64,000 nt of DNA from Prinsepia uniflora (GCA_032719365.1 CM064871.1:36553566-36617565); one strand, 5' to 3'. Positions 34,196-46,945 are shown, counted from the stretch's first letter. Made by a program: numbers and translations. The notes: a model not told the origin generated them from the letters alone.

Positions 34196-35403
34196 GTACT
34201 GGTGCTGGTTCTGGTGATTGTGAGGACGATGAGTCACGAGTCAGGATGTGACTCCGTCGAGATGGGCATATGTTCGGTATCTGTGGTCCGGGAGTGGATC
34301 CCAGATAGTGATGGGCTGGATTAGATCCAGTAGTAGTTGAGACGTGAGGATCAAGTACTGTCGTGGGGATTAGCGACCAATTGGTCAGATATGGTGGTAT
34401 GCAGAGATTTGATTGCAGATTATAGCAGGAGTCTGTTGTGACTCTTCAGTCGAGCGGTACATCAGGTTAGGAATTGACATCCTTTTGGATGTGCATAAAC
34501 GGTGTAAACTGATAGGCGAACTTGGTAGTGGATTTGACTAGTCACGGACACGGGGATGGTGTCTAGATGAGCCGAGGACTTGAGAGTCCATTTCAGGATG
34601 GTTGGTTTCTATCACTACACGACAAGGAGGATTTGTCGGATAATATAGATTTGTCTTGGCAATGGTGTGGGGATGGTTGGTTGATTGCGATTGACCATAC
34701 CTCCTGAGTTTCGGGTAGACTTGTTTGAGGGGAAATTGATTGTGAGAAATAGAATGGGTCATTACAATAGTTATCGATAGTCGTCGTTGGTCGAAAAAGG
34801 TTGGAAGAACCAAAGAGAATCTATGGTAGTGGTTAGTTCGGAAGGATTGAACTAAGCATTACAGTAATTATCATAGAATACTCTTAGTGGGAGTAGGAGG
34901 ACTTCTAGCTCTAGTAATTGGAAAGGTTAGGTATGCATCCAATGTGGTTGCAACTACTCTCGACTTGGAAGTAGGTGAAGGAGACTTCTCGTTTTATGCT
35001 CTTTAGCAGATGACGTTGGATGTCGGAGGATGACATTGGATGAACTTTGATGTCATCATCTTGGATTCTCCTTGATTCTTCCCTAGGTGGGATGACGAGG
35101 AGTGATTTGACAACTAAGTGTTCAAAGAGGGTGTAAGAACCGAACACCTAGGCTGTGGGTCAAATTTGAGTGATTTGAAGAGCAGGAAGTATTTGGTGCC
35201 ACATCTAGTGATGTGACAAGTGGGTGCCTGAGGTGAGTGACCGAGGTCTGGTAATCAGTAAGGGTGAATTGCCTTACTGATTATGCTAAGCTAGGAGCAG
35301 AAAAAATTAGTTAACGCGGGGACGGAATTAATTAAGGAGGGATGGTTAGTTGGAATTAGGTCGGTTGGAATTTCGAGGACGAAATTAATTAAGGAGGGAA
35401 GGT
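34196..35403 (+). other. TE-G internal region, right part, with duplicated polypurine tract
   Basis: No coding sequence recognised. Near the end, AATTAATTAAGGAGGGA occurs twice (about 35329-35345 and 35384-35400). The second copy is preceded by AATTTCG-AGGA-CGAAATT (35369-35386) and abuts the 3' LTR. Confidence 0.78.
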
Positions 35404-38077
35404 TGTAACGACCGGTCCCGAATTCCGAGATTAGATTAGTGATAATTGAGGATTAGTGAGGTTAATCGGTGATTAGTTGAGCGAAATCGGACGAACGATA
35501 CAAAATGATCGTTTTGCCCCTAGTTGTGGGTAAAATGTTGACTTTTTGACCGGGAAGTCCGATGGCCGAGGGCCGAGGGCCGAGGACCGTTAAGTAGATC
35601 GAGTCGATACGAATTCATAGACAGGTAGCACGTCGAATTCGGACGTTCGACGGAGAAGTTTCGGGACACTATTGCACGTTTTACGAGACAAATGCCTTTT
35701 GGCATTAAGTGGGCCCCATATATTTTAAATTGGCTCAATGGATGAGTGACAAGTGTCACCCATCCATTGCCCAGTATGTTACATACATGCATATCCCCAT
35801 TTCCCCATTTCATACATTTTCCCCGATCTCACCAAATGCCCATTGACCATGAACACACCCCAATCTTTCCCCCTTCACTTGGTTCAATCTGAGGATGAAG
35901 CAGAGAGTGGCTGAGGACTGGGAGGTGGCTACAGGGCGACCTGAACCGCCGTGGACGGAGGCGTGGAGGAAAACCCGACAAGGTAATCGGTTTGGGTCCA
36001 TTTTCCTTTATTTTTGATTTGTGATATTATGGACCATTTTGGTTGATTTGAATAGGTGTATTAGGTTTCAAGGAGGGTGTTAGGGTGATTTTGGTGGCGG
36101 TTAGGGGCTGAGGAACCCTGGGGAGAAATCTGGGAAGGTCGAACCGTGGGGGGGAAATCGGGTTGATGGATTTTTATAGGTTTTAGGTTGTTTTGTTTGC
36201 ATATTTTGTTTCCTAGGATCAAAATAGGAAGATTGGGATTGATTAGGAAGAAAAAGGACGAAAAAAAATGAAGGAATAGGGCTGGACCAGTCACGCCGGT
36301 CTAGGAGAACCGGATTGCAGTGAACCGGCCGATTCGGACCGATCTGGAGGTTGAAGACGACTACACATTGCCCGGCGCGTGGGCTTCACGCGCAGGGGCT
36401 TCAGGCAGCGCTTGTGGGCTTGTGGTCTACATATTGGGGATTCTTTCAACACACAAAATCATCCTTTCGATGTAACGAACATTTTGGGACTGGTTTCGTG
36501 TCGATTGGACATCGTTTCGATAGGTTTCGGGACGTCTGATGGTTTAGGATCGAATTTAAAAATAGTTAAAAATTCGGGAAAATTACGGGGCTTTAAGGAG
36601 GGGTTAATAAGGTAGTTAGTAACCCTCTAAAGTGATTTGAACAGGTTTGGGAGTCCCGGTGACGGTGATTGGCCCGGTAGAGCCGTATAATACGCGTATC
36701 GAGGCGGCAACTTGGACGGTCTGTGAATGTACCTTGGTTTTCTAAATTGATGCATGCATAAATGTTTATTATATGTTTTAATACATGTTTTGTGATGCTC
36801 TGAGTGCATTTGTGTGTGGTCATGTATTGGCATGTATTTCGAGGCTTCAGCCTTATACGGTGCTTATACGGGTTTGTATTTCTGCGTTGATTTAAATGAA
36901 ATGGTTTTGGACTTAAAAAGATAAACTCGGGCATGAGACCCATTTGGTTTGATTTCGGGCATGTAGCCCTATTGATGACCTATGGGTCTGAGTCGTGGTC
37001 GCGGCGAGTGCTATGTGCACGACGACGTACGATACGATGCTTGCCTCAGGACTGGGATGTGTTCCTTCCGGAGAGGTCACGATGCATGATCTGTTGTTGT
37101 GCAGCTGATAGAGGCTCGAATTTGGAGTGCTGACGGTTCAAGATATCGATCGGTGATGAGTGCACCATGATCTAGAAGAGGTCGCGTCGGTAGATATGTT
37201 CACGACGGCATACTGGGATTGAGAGCGGTCCTGGATAGATGGTTGCACGAATCACTACGATTGTAATGGTGACTGACCCTGAGATATAGGGCATGATGCC
37301 CAGTTGAGTCATGAGTTCGGGCACGAGGCCCAGTTACTTTATGTTTATGATCTCGGGTCGAGGACGTAAATTGATTTCTAGTTTCATGACGGTTTATGGG
37401 GACCGGGCATGAATTCTTTGGAAGGTTTTAAGAATGTTTTCTATATATATATATATATATTCATATACTTTCCTTATTTGGATTGTCCCCTCCGGGGAGG
37501 GTTGTTAGCCTGGGTAGACCCCGAAGTAGTCACGGAGCACTAATTGAGTGGAGTCGCCCCCGTTGGGTACCTTACTCTCAGGAAGGTATGGATTACAACC
37601 TCAAGGAGGGTCATTGATCTACGGACATTGACTTGGGTGGACCCTGTGAGGCTTGGGCTTTGAGACCCCGGGTAGCACGAGCATAGCTTTAGATATTGTG
37701 AGAGGATGGGTTATGTGGTTATGTATATATGCTACATGTTATGTGATGTGTACAGGTTTTGGGCTAAGTCCCACATGGATTTGGGCAGTGGCCCATGTAC
37801 TTAGTTTCATTTATGGTTTTGGGCTAAGGCCCTAATGATTTGGTAAATGGTTTTCGAATGCATGCATGCTTTTTAGTGAAGGGTACAAATGTCTTTTTGA
37901 AAATGTTTTCTATAGATGATTGTTTTGTCCACTCACAGCTTTTAAACATTTTGGCTGCCCTTCAGGTTGACAACGAATGCGGGCTGTAGTAGAGACCGAG
38001 ACATCACAAACCTCCAGCGAAGACGGGATCAGGCGTGTCCTGCGTTAATCCTGGGGGGATTGGGACGAGTCCTGACA
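35404..38077 (+). repeat. TE-G 3' LTR, 2674 bp
   Basis: It begins TGTAACGACCGGTCCCG and ends TTGGGACGAGTCCTGACA. Near the end it has lost about 80 bp present in the 5' copy, including the U5 hairpin: CACAAACCTCCAGC runs straight into GAAGACGGGATCAGGCG. It carries an expanded TA run at about 37441-37460. Confidence 0.88.
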
Positions 38078-38284
38078 AGTAGGGGACGTCATGGAAATTA
38101 GTGGACTCAGGGAGTTATCGTTAACTCTGAAACTTTTGTGGTTGTGTGTTTCTAGTATAATGAGGAAGTGCAAAGAATTCATGGAAATTGGAAGAAGCCG
38201 AAGAGAATCATTGGTGGTGTTAATGTGAGACTATGAGATTGCGAATAACTTGGAGACCCGAGAGTTGAGCCTACAAGGTTGAGA
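38078..38284 (+). other. TE-D internal sequence between TE-G and TE-I
   Basis: This short non-coding piece of TE-D interior is left between two nested elements. Its last five bases, tgaga, are the left TSD of TE-I. Confidence 0.75.
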
Positions 38285-38874
38285 TGTAACGACCCATCCC
38301 AGAATTCGGGATTAGATTAGTAATTAATCATGATTAGCGGGGTTAATTGGTGATCAGTTGGGCGAATTCGGACGAACGACGCAAAATGATCGTTTGGCCC
38401 CTAATCGTGGGTAAAACGTTGACTTTTAATTCTGGCAATCAAATGGACCTTGACCGATGACTGTGACGTAGTTTGGGACGTCACGAGTTCATAGATAGGT
38501 GGCACGTTCGATTCCGACGTTCGAGGTGAAAGTTATGACGTTCGGTAGCCCAGGGGCGTTTTCGTAATTTAGACGGAATAAGGGAAAATGTTGACTTTTT
38601 AATCGGGAGGTCCGATGGTCGAGGGCCAAGGACCGTTAGGAAGGTCTCGATGCCCTGAGTTCGTAGATAGACGGCACGCATCAATCGGAGTCCGGATGAC
38701 CGAGTTACGGGCCTGGATGCGTGAGGGGCATTTTGGTAATTTTCTGCACAAGGGCAGAATGGTAATTTCACAGGGGCTGTTTGAACAGTTACTGTAGCAC
38801 CTGTTAATGGGAGACATGCCAGTGCAAGGGTGGATTGTTTTTGGGGCAATTGGATGGGCTAAATTGTTGTTTAA

Positions 38875-39019
38875 GGGTTATTGGATTGTTTAATCATGTA
38901 AGTGGGTTATTGGATTGTTTAATCATGTAAGAGGGTTATTGGATTGTTAAATCATGTAAGTGGGTTATTGGATTGTTTAATCATGTAAATGGGTTATTGG
39001 ATTGTTTAATCATGTTAGT
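38875..39019 (+). repeat. 29-bp minisatellite in TE-I 5' LTR
   Basis: Five tandem copies of a 29-bp unit start GGGTTATTGGATTG; single-base differences separate the copies. The same array lies in the 3' LTR. Confidence 0.93.
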
Positions 39020-41186
39020 GGGAGATTGTGTGTTTTGTGCACAGTGAGCAGGTGCTGTGCTGGTGTTTTTGGAATTGAAAAACAGGGACATTGTTGGCTA
39101 GTGATCAGTGTGTGTGGGTGTGGAATTGGAATCTGAAGCCACGGGTATGCATTGTTTATGAAACAAATTGGTGGGGCTAAGTGTTAATGAATTGTTTTGT
39201 GCCTTGAGTGGGGTGAGCAGGGCACGGGAGGTGTGTGCAGGGAACAAATACCGTGCTGCTGGTGCTTCTGAAATTGGGAAGAAAGCAGAGGCTGCTTCCC
39301 ACGTTGATCAATTTTCCGAGACCATGATGAAATGAGGACGGTTAGGGGCAAATTGTTATTGTCTTGATGCGGGAACAAAGACAGTTAGGCAGGGCACGAG
39401 TGTGCTGGTTGAGGGGAGTGCGGAAAACAATCCGGGGAGAGTGCCATTAAACTGAGAAAACAGGGACCTTGTCGGGGTGTGATCGTCCTTTCCAAGGCCA
39501 GTTTGAGAGAAATTGTGAACGGGAAAGGGGTCATGGAGGTGAGAACAGAGTTATGAGAGGGAGAGAAGGAAGAAAGGGAGGAAACTGGGAGAGGGAGTTC
39601 CAAAAAACCCGAAACCTGTTCTTGAGTGAATTCAAATCCGAATTTGAATTTTAGACCAGCCCAAGCCAAATTGAGGCTCGAAAGAGTCTCCTGGAACCTC
39701 ATGTAGTCGGTCCAAATCGATTATTGCAAGCTTTGAAGCTCGTGAAGCCATGGACGGACTTCTCGGGTGGCTGGGAAATCGAGCTTTGTGTTCGTGCAAT
39801 TAGAGGTAAGTGTTTGTGAAATTGGATCTCAAATCATCCCTACCATGAGGCTACGATGTTGTACTACCAATTAATTGAAGAATTACTTGGTTATACGATG
39901 AATTCAGACGAGGAACTCGTTCGAGAAATTTGGTTTAAGTCGAGATAGTTAGAGGTAATGACGACTGCAATGTATGTTACAGATCCCTAATTGGACTGGG
40001 TACGAAGCTAATATAGTGTTCAATTGATCAAATGGTGTCGAATTAGTGGGACACTAGCCGAGTCACTTCGTGGGTTACCAGACCCGTTTTACAGACGATC
40101 GGGTAAGGAAGAAGCACTGTGCGAGGTACTGTAGCAGCGCGTGGCTCTGATTTTCGAGGTAAGTCCAACATGACTTTTATCCTACACATTGTAACGAACA
40201 TTTTAGCGTTGGCTTTGAATTAATCGGAAGCCGTTTCGATGTTGTTTCGAGGGTCCGAAAGTCTATGTCACGTTTTTCATTAACGATTAATTCCCGGAAA
40301 ATTATGGGAAATTAGTATGTTGTTATCTAAGCCCTCAGTGACCCTAAAGTATGTTTTCGGGCAGGATTTGAAATTTTTGGAAACTATCGGAAATTACGGA
40401 AATACGCGCAGCGCGGGAAAACGAGCTTATTGGATGGTGTGTGAGTGGACGTTGCTTTCAAAATTTAATGCATGCATAAATTATTTCTATGATTTTTATG
40501 ATTATGATTATATGTTGTGATTGATTTCGATTCCCGTATTTATACGTATTTTTACTATAGATACGAAATTACACGTATTTCGATACTATGGTTACTCTTA
40601 TGCTTGATGATGGTTTAACGAATGGTTTGTATGAATTGTGCGTGTCACGATTTAATAATGTTTTGAATATGAATGTGAGTATGATTTACGACTTTGACAC
40701 GTTTTTTGAGAACGTTCCGGATTTGCACGTTTTACGAGATTTTGAGTATGTTTTGATTGGACCGTGATTTTGGTGATTATGAGTGTGGTTTTGAGGTTTT
40801 AATGATAAGATTTGAAAATGATGCTATTTCAAGGATTTAAAATGGGTTTTTGGAAAAAAAGGTGATTTCGGGTTTGATTCTCGGGGCATAAAAGTAGCGA
40901 GATTTCGGTTTTCTGAAATTTAAAGGGGATTCTTGGTTTGGGTTCGGGATGATGCTTCCGGATGCCGGCTTACGGAATCATTATTGCGAATTTGAATTCG
41001 GGAATGAAAAAGGATTTAATAAAGTGATTTGGTCTGATTTTGCATGCCCCGTGTTTAATGATAATTTGATTATGTTTGTGAAGTATGATTTGGGGAATTG
41101 AATGTGGAAATTCGGACCATGGGTCCTGTTGTGAAAAATGTGATTTCGGGATGGATCTCGCATTGTTGTGATTGAAAAATGTTTTG

Positions 41187-41430
41187 GGTTTAAAGACCCG
41201 TTGAAAACTGTTTTGGGTTTAAATACTCGGTGCTATTGCTGGAGCACGTTTTGAGTTTAAAGACTCGGTTAGTTGATGACGGGGGAGGGCCCTTAATGAG
41301 TTTAAAGACTCGTGAGTTTAATGACTCGGTTATTGTGATACCCCCGAGGCCTATTGATTATGTTTTGAGTTTAAAGACTCGTTGATATCCCGGGAAGGCC
41401 TGAATATGCGCATGGTTTTGAGTTTAAAGA
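41187..41430 (+). repeat. TTTAAAG-loop hairpin array in TE-I 5' LTR
   Basis: There are about seven units, GGGT..ACCC or GAGT..ACTC around TTTAAAG. One unit here is broken (GGGTTTAAATACTCGG), while its partner in the 3' LTR is paired (GGGTTTAAATACCCGG). Confidence 0.87.
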
Positions 41431-41976
41431 CTCGGGCGCACTTGATATCCAGCAAATTGTTTGACTTGTGATTCATTGTTAATTTCTGATGTTCGGATGT
41501 GTTGGCAGTGGCCCGGTTCATATGGTTGATGGATTTGGATTATGTTGTGTATTTGGATTTGATTCACGGTGTTGGGCTGAGGCCCGGCGTTTATGATTGC
41601 GGGCTAAGCCCGATGGTTAAGAAAAGGAAAATGTTTTGATTTTCATATACGGATTTCTTATGTTGGGAATGTAACGGATTGCGAAATGATTCTTTGTATG
41701 CATGCATTGGTTTTTACTTGGAGGGTAAAAACGTTTTTCCGTAACGGTTTTATAAAACTGATTTCTTTTGTCCACTCACACCTTTTGGTTTTTATTGACC
41801 CTCCAGGTCGTGGCGCGTTGCTCGAGGCTGTTCGAGGGGCAGAGGCATGAGTAAGCACGTGTGGCTATCCCTGGTCTGGCACGTACTGAGGGTACCTTGG
41901 GGATTTCAGTCGTCTTGCCAGACGGGAGCAGGACCGGGCACGGCTAATGATGCCCTTTTCGGGTGCGGTCCTGTCA

Positions 41977-44075
41977 ATTTGGTATCAGAGCGCTAGGTTG
42001 CTGATTCTGTTGCCACATCATGCCTCCGAAGTGTAAGCCTCGAGCGCGACCTGGTAGTGAGACGAGTAGGCGAGGGTGTTTGGGACCTCGTGTTAGACGT
42101 CGGGTGAGATTGACCCTGGTTTGAGGGTCGGATGTCGGGTAGTGTACACTGTGAACTGTGATTTGTTAGATATGGAACTGCGGGGGTCGCAGGGACGAAT
42201 GAGACCGGTGGCTGGAAGGCCGCATAATTGGGTAACTTGTACTATCTCTTAGGCCCTATTTGTCGCTTAATGTGATTGAGCATTGGATATTGCTCGGGGA
42301 CTGGGTATGTCAGTGATGACATGATTGGTTTGGTATGAGAATGGACTTAGGAGGAGTCGAGGTGTGGATGTGGGACTCACGATGAGTTAGGATTTTGGGT
42401 CAGGAACGCGAGATGAGTCATGGTAAGGTGTCGGGGCTCGAGGGGAGCCAAAAAGACTGAGTGAGGAACGTTTGGCACTCAAGATGCTAAGGACCGATTT
42501 ACGGTCGGGGATTGAATGAGTTAGGAGATTATGGCTGGATCTGGTGGAAATTGTTGAGTGTCGCGGATACTTGGTGTAGTGGTAGTAGTTGGGAATTCCG
42601 GGGCATTCAGGGAACGTCCATTATCCTGATGTGGATTGTCAGAATGGGGGTACCCCTAGTTGCGGAGTACGAGTAGTGATGCGGGATCGTCGATCGTTAT
42701 GAGCGGAGATCCAGGGCCATCAACCTTACACCCTGTGTGTTTGTGGGGATGTTGTATGATGGTACTGGTACCAGCGCTGGTGCTGGTGTCAGTGATGGAG
42801 AGTGTTGGGCCACGAGTGGGGATGTGACTCTGTCTGGATGAACGTACGTTGGTATTTGAGATTCAGTAGGGGTTGAGTCATGGACTGGATAAAATCCGGC
42901 GGAGATTGTGATGTGTTGGGATAAGTCCCAATAGTGATGAGGTGATAAGAGATTAGTGGATAAACGGTATATTTGAGACATGAGGAATCCGGGGACGACG
43001 TTCCCTGTGTCATGAGAGTTGGAGGATTTGGGGAATTGTTGTCAACCCCGAGATTGGTGTGACCATGCGTTCCTTATATTCCCAGAAAGTTCAAGGAAAT
43101 TACTGAATAGGAGAGGATGAGGAAATCATTGGTGATTGGTATTCTGAAGTCATTGGGGTTGACTTCTTATCTTCTGCCCTGGCACACGATGTTGGATATT
43201 TGTTACGGTGGGTGCAGAGAGTTGTGTTTGCACTCACATAGGATGGATGTTGATGACATCATATTGGATAATCCTTGGTCTCTCCTAGGTGGAGTGGCAG
43301 GGATCGAGATGAGGTAGATGGAGGGGATCCACAGAATGGATGTACTACGTTGTTGAGTGAATGATTGGAGGAGAAAATAGTCGAGGAGTGTCAGGTGGTT
43401 AACAAGAAATCTAGTGGGTGTAAGACTCTACGGTCAGGTTCTAGGTGGATTGCTAGCTGTAAGTATGAGTGGATCCTAGGTGGATCCGGATTATGATGTT
43501 GTGGACCTTGGGCGTGGTGAAGAGCTAGGATCGTGGTGCTACCCGTCGGGTGACGCGGTGACTGATTTGATTGGTAATCGTGTTGATCAGGCTAGGTGAA
43601 GAGCTTATCGCTCTGTCATACATGTTTAGATATGGGAATAGTTGGGCCGAACTTCTTTTCGAAGTTAATCCGTACTCGAGCGAGTTGGAATGTTTATATT
43701 TGACTCGAGGTTTCGACTCGTGAATGATGGGATTGGCTTCCTTTCGAAGTCAATCGGTTGTGACGTGGTAACCATTGAGCGAGTACTCGATATTCTGGAG
43801 TTGGTGTGCCTCGGTAGATGTGAGTGAGGTTAGATTCCTTTTGGTATGACTGTACACGCCTTGGTGAGCGTTCTTGGATTGGTATCTTTTGGATGACATG
43901 TTTGGGAGTAGATGTTGTGTTGCTGGTCAGGTGACCGTGGGACCCAGAATGAATGATGAGTTGGGATGAGCAATTTGTCTAGTCTGGGATTGGACAGGAG
44001 AACCCGAGTATCGAATTCTGTTGACTGTGGGCCATGCAGTGGACTTATTGGAAAATAGGCGTACGTATCCTGTAC
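41977..44075 (+). other. TE-I internal region, left part, non-coding
   Basis: It starts with the primer site at 41980-41991. Blocks at 42600-42660, 42790-42945 and 43420-43630 are clearly similar to TE-D blocks (26998-27060, 27170-27310 and 58490-58690). No protein domain was recognised. It ends at the TE-J TSD tgtac (44071-44075). Confidence 0.8.
42020..42124 (+). pseudogene. Possible Gag N-terminal remnant of TE-I
   Basis: A 34-codon frame starts MPPKCKPRARPG shortly after the primer site. The MPP start and the basic/proline-rich composition match the Gag starts of TE-J ([12 protein letters not shown]) and TE-E (MPPRREPRAQPG). The frame then stops and no Gag domain follows. It suggests that the non-autonomous family arose from a coding element by replacement of the interior. 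Confidence 0.4.
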
Positions 44076-46125
44076 TGTAACGCCCCGGACATTCTGAGAA
44101 TGTAATATTATAAAATTATGAATAAAAGTACTGTTCACTACCGTGAAAGTTATGATGTTCGGAAGTTCAGGGGCATTATCGTAATTTGGACGTTATGAGG
44201 GAAAAAGTTGACTTTTTGTTTGACAATTGATATCCATATGACTCGAAGACCGTTAGGTTCGTCTCGAGGTCCCGAGTACAACGACAGGCGGCACGCATGA
44301 AACGGACGTCGGACGACCGAGTTACGGGTCACGGAAGCTGGAGGGCATTTTGGTAATTTTTCCCTGAGGGGCATTTTGGTCTTTTTACACGGGGTACTGT
44401 TCACCACCGTGGAAAACAGAGTGCACGGCCGTGGTGTCTTGTGCGTGTAATTGTTTATGGCCTAGTGGAATGATCAGGTGCATTGTTTAAGTTGATTGAG
44501 GCAGTGGGGGACATGGGTGAACGGACTGAGGCCACACAAGCACGGGCTGGGTTAAAGAAATGGCTATGGCTTCTGTGTGCGTGGGAGACATTTTCAGAAA
44601 ACCTCAGTTGGTCTCCCACGGGTTGCTGGCCGTTTGAATCGATTGATAGAGTAAGAGAGTGAGGAGAGGACTCAGTTGGGTCATTTGGGCATCAGTGTGA
44701 GGGCTGAGGTTGAGAGAAACAGTGAGAAAACAGTTTCGGGTTTTTGGGGGGAAAACTCTGAATTCGACTTCTACGCGTTGAGAGACAAATCTAAACACAT
44801 TGAGAGACTTCTGGGAGTGACAGGAACACGACGGTGCTAGAGTTGTGGAGATTGGAGCCCATTTTGCCCAGGAACCCAAGTTCCAGTTCAGAGATGAACC
44901 AGTTGGAGGGAAAAATCGAATTCAATTCCTGAGGCGTGTTGAGCGAAACCAAGGGCCGTGTTAGACTTCTGGGGTCACTACGAGCACAACCGTGCAAAAA
45001 TCGAAGGAGGAGGTGGACTGGTTGGCCGGGAACCTGAGTCTCAGTTTCAGAGGAAAACCAGTGCTGAGGTCGACGACTTCCAGGTAACGGCGAGTCCAAT
45101 TGATTGTACCATTGTGTTCGTATAAGTCCCCTTAAGCTACTGGTGAAATTAATTTGGAAATGGAACCGTGTAGGGTGAGTTCCAGACGTCGACTTGATCG
45201 ACTGTTTGAGCTTGAGTTGGGTCGTTCTGGTGTTAGTCGAGGTTAGTCATCAACACGGACCTAAAATTAATGGACTAGAGAAGGTAATAGGATTGAAAAC
45301 GAGAAGAATTGATGGAGAATTGAACTTGAACTGGTCGGGTTGAGTCGCGGGTAATAGACCCGTTTATCAGTCTATCCGGGTAAGGACGAAGACACTGTAG
45401 CTTGGCGCGTGGCCTTCACGCGCGGCCACTTTGGGCGGCACGTGACGGCGCGTGCGATGTTAACTCTGATCACGGTCAACATGGAATTTGTTCCTTTCAG
45501 TCTAATTAACATTTTACCTTTAGGATTCGAGTTGTTCGGGAGTCGTTCGGGATAATTTCGGGAGTCCGGAAGGTTAAGTCTCTAAGTTAATTTCGCCGAA
45601 AAATCCGGGAAAATTAGGGAAAAAAATCATACGAGCTATTTGAGGATGTTTGTAACCCTCTTGTACGTTTTTACAGGCCCGGACACTTCCGAAGCTACGG
45701 AGGAGCGCGCGGGACGCGATTGACGCGTCCTAAAACCGTGAGTGGACTTTTTGATTTCTAAATTGGGCATGCATGACTATTTTACTTATTTATCTTATGG
45801 CTTTACATATGATTTTATGATGGTGATATGATATTCCGATTTTATGTATTTTCACGCTTTTCGAGATATTCATCGTATTTCACGCATTTCGAGGTTGCAG
45901 TTTTTGCTTATGCATGAATGATGTTTTGATGAAGTATCTGGATATGATTATGCATGTTACGGATTTATGATGTTTTGATTATAATTGTGAAGTGATTTCG
46001 GAAACTGCATGTTCTGGAAATTGCATGTGAATTCGGACATAAGTCCTATTATGACGTGATATGATTTCGGAATGATGTTGGAAAACGGTTTATGATGAAT
46101 CCTGGTTTATTGTGTTTAAAAACGG

Positions 46126-46360
46126 TTTTGGGTTTAAAGACCCGGTTGATTGTTGGATCTGGTTTTGGGTTTAAAGACCCGGTATATTGATGACGGGGGC
46201 GGGCCCGAAAATTGGGTTTAAAGACCCGGATTGAGTTTAAAGAATCGTGAGTTTAAAGACTCGATTATTGTAATCCCCCCCGAGGCCTACTGATCATGTT
46301 TTGAGTTTAAAGACTCGTTGATATCCCGGGAAGGCCTAATATTGAGTTTAAAGACTCGGA
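46126..46360 (+). repeat. TTTAAAG-loop hairpin array in TE-J 5' LTR
   Basis: Three GGGTTTAAAGACCC units are followed by several GAGTTTAAAGACTC units. One degenerate unit (GAGTTTAAAGAATC) is missing from the 3' LTR. GGGCCC and CCCGGGAAGGCC blocks separate the units. Confidence 0.87.
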
Positions 46361-46920
46361 TGGATCCAACGGCACAATTATGACTATTGATACACTTTTA
46401 CTTGATTTGTGCAATGGATGTTTCAAAATGACGGTTTCTGGAATCTGGTAATATTAAATGGTTTTACATGAGTTATGACGATTCTCTGTAACGTTTTTCA
46501 TGTGTTTCGGAAAAAGAGTTTTCAAAGGTCTAATACGCGATTTTTGAATTTTTGGTTATGCATGCGTGTTACAAAACTGGAGGGCGAACCCGATTTTGGA
46601 AAACTGTTTTTCCTGTAAAACTTATGTTTCGGTCCACTCACACTTTGTTGTTTTAAATTCCCTCTAGGTCGTGGTACAAGTGCGGGGGCAAGCGCCGAGG
46701 CTGAGGCGGAGGCATAAAGTTTTCTGTTGCGGAGTAGTTAGTTCACATAGTAGGATTTGTTCTTTAACCTGTTTTGTAATATTATGCTCTGTGAAACTGT
46801 GGACTTGACGTCCAGTCGGATGCATCTATTTAATCTCCCTGGTCTGACAATGGGTGTGATGTAATATTATTTAGTTTTCCGGTCTTTTGGATTCGATTGT
46901 CAGACGGGAGCAGGATACTT

Positions 46921-46945
46921 CCCGATTATCGAGGCGATAATCGGG
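46921..46945 (+). promoter_or_regulatory. U5 terminal hairpin of TE-J beside the primer site
   Basis: The 10-bp perfect arms CCCGATTATC and GATAATCGGG enclose GAGGC, and the stem ends 15 nt before the primer binding site. Other LTRs have different arms at the same place (AATCCC/GGGATT, CGGTTT/AAACCG), so pairing rather than sequence is kept. A role in reverse-transcription priming or RNA packaging is inferred. Confidence 0.6.

Larger units (their letters stand above)
27378..38077 (+). mobile_element. TE-G: non-autonomous LTR retrotransposon with nested TE-H
   Basis: LTRs lie at 27378-30077 and 35404-38077, with a duplicated primer site after the first and a duplicated polypurine tract before the second. 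The internal region (30078-31306 plus 34196-35403, about 2.4 kb without TE-H) has no recognisable coding sequence. The flanks cgcag and agtag are not a clean TSD, so an old insertion with mutation, or exchange between elements, is possible. The two LTRs differ by many substitutions and several indels, so it is older than TE-I or TE-J. Confidence 0.85.
38285..41976 (+). repeat. TE-I 5' LTR, 3692 bp
   Basis: It runs from TGTAACGACCCATCCC to GTGCGGTCCTGTCA. It includes a 29-bp minisatellite (38875-39019), TTTAAAG-loop hairpins (41187-41430), and a U5 inverted repeat GTCTGGCA/TGCCAGAC (41874-41881 and 41916-41923), where an A-T pair of other LTRs is replaced by G-C. Confidence 0.93.
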
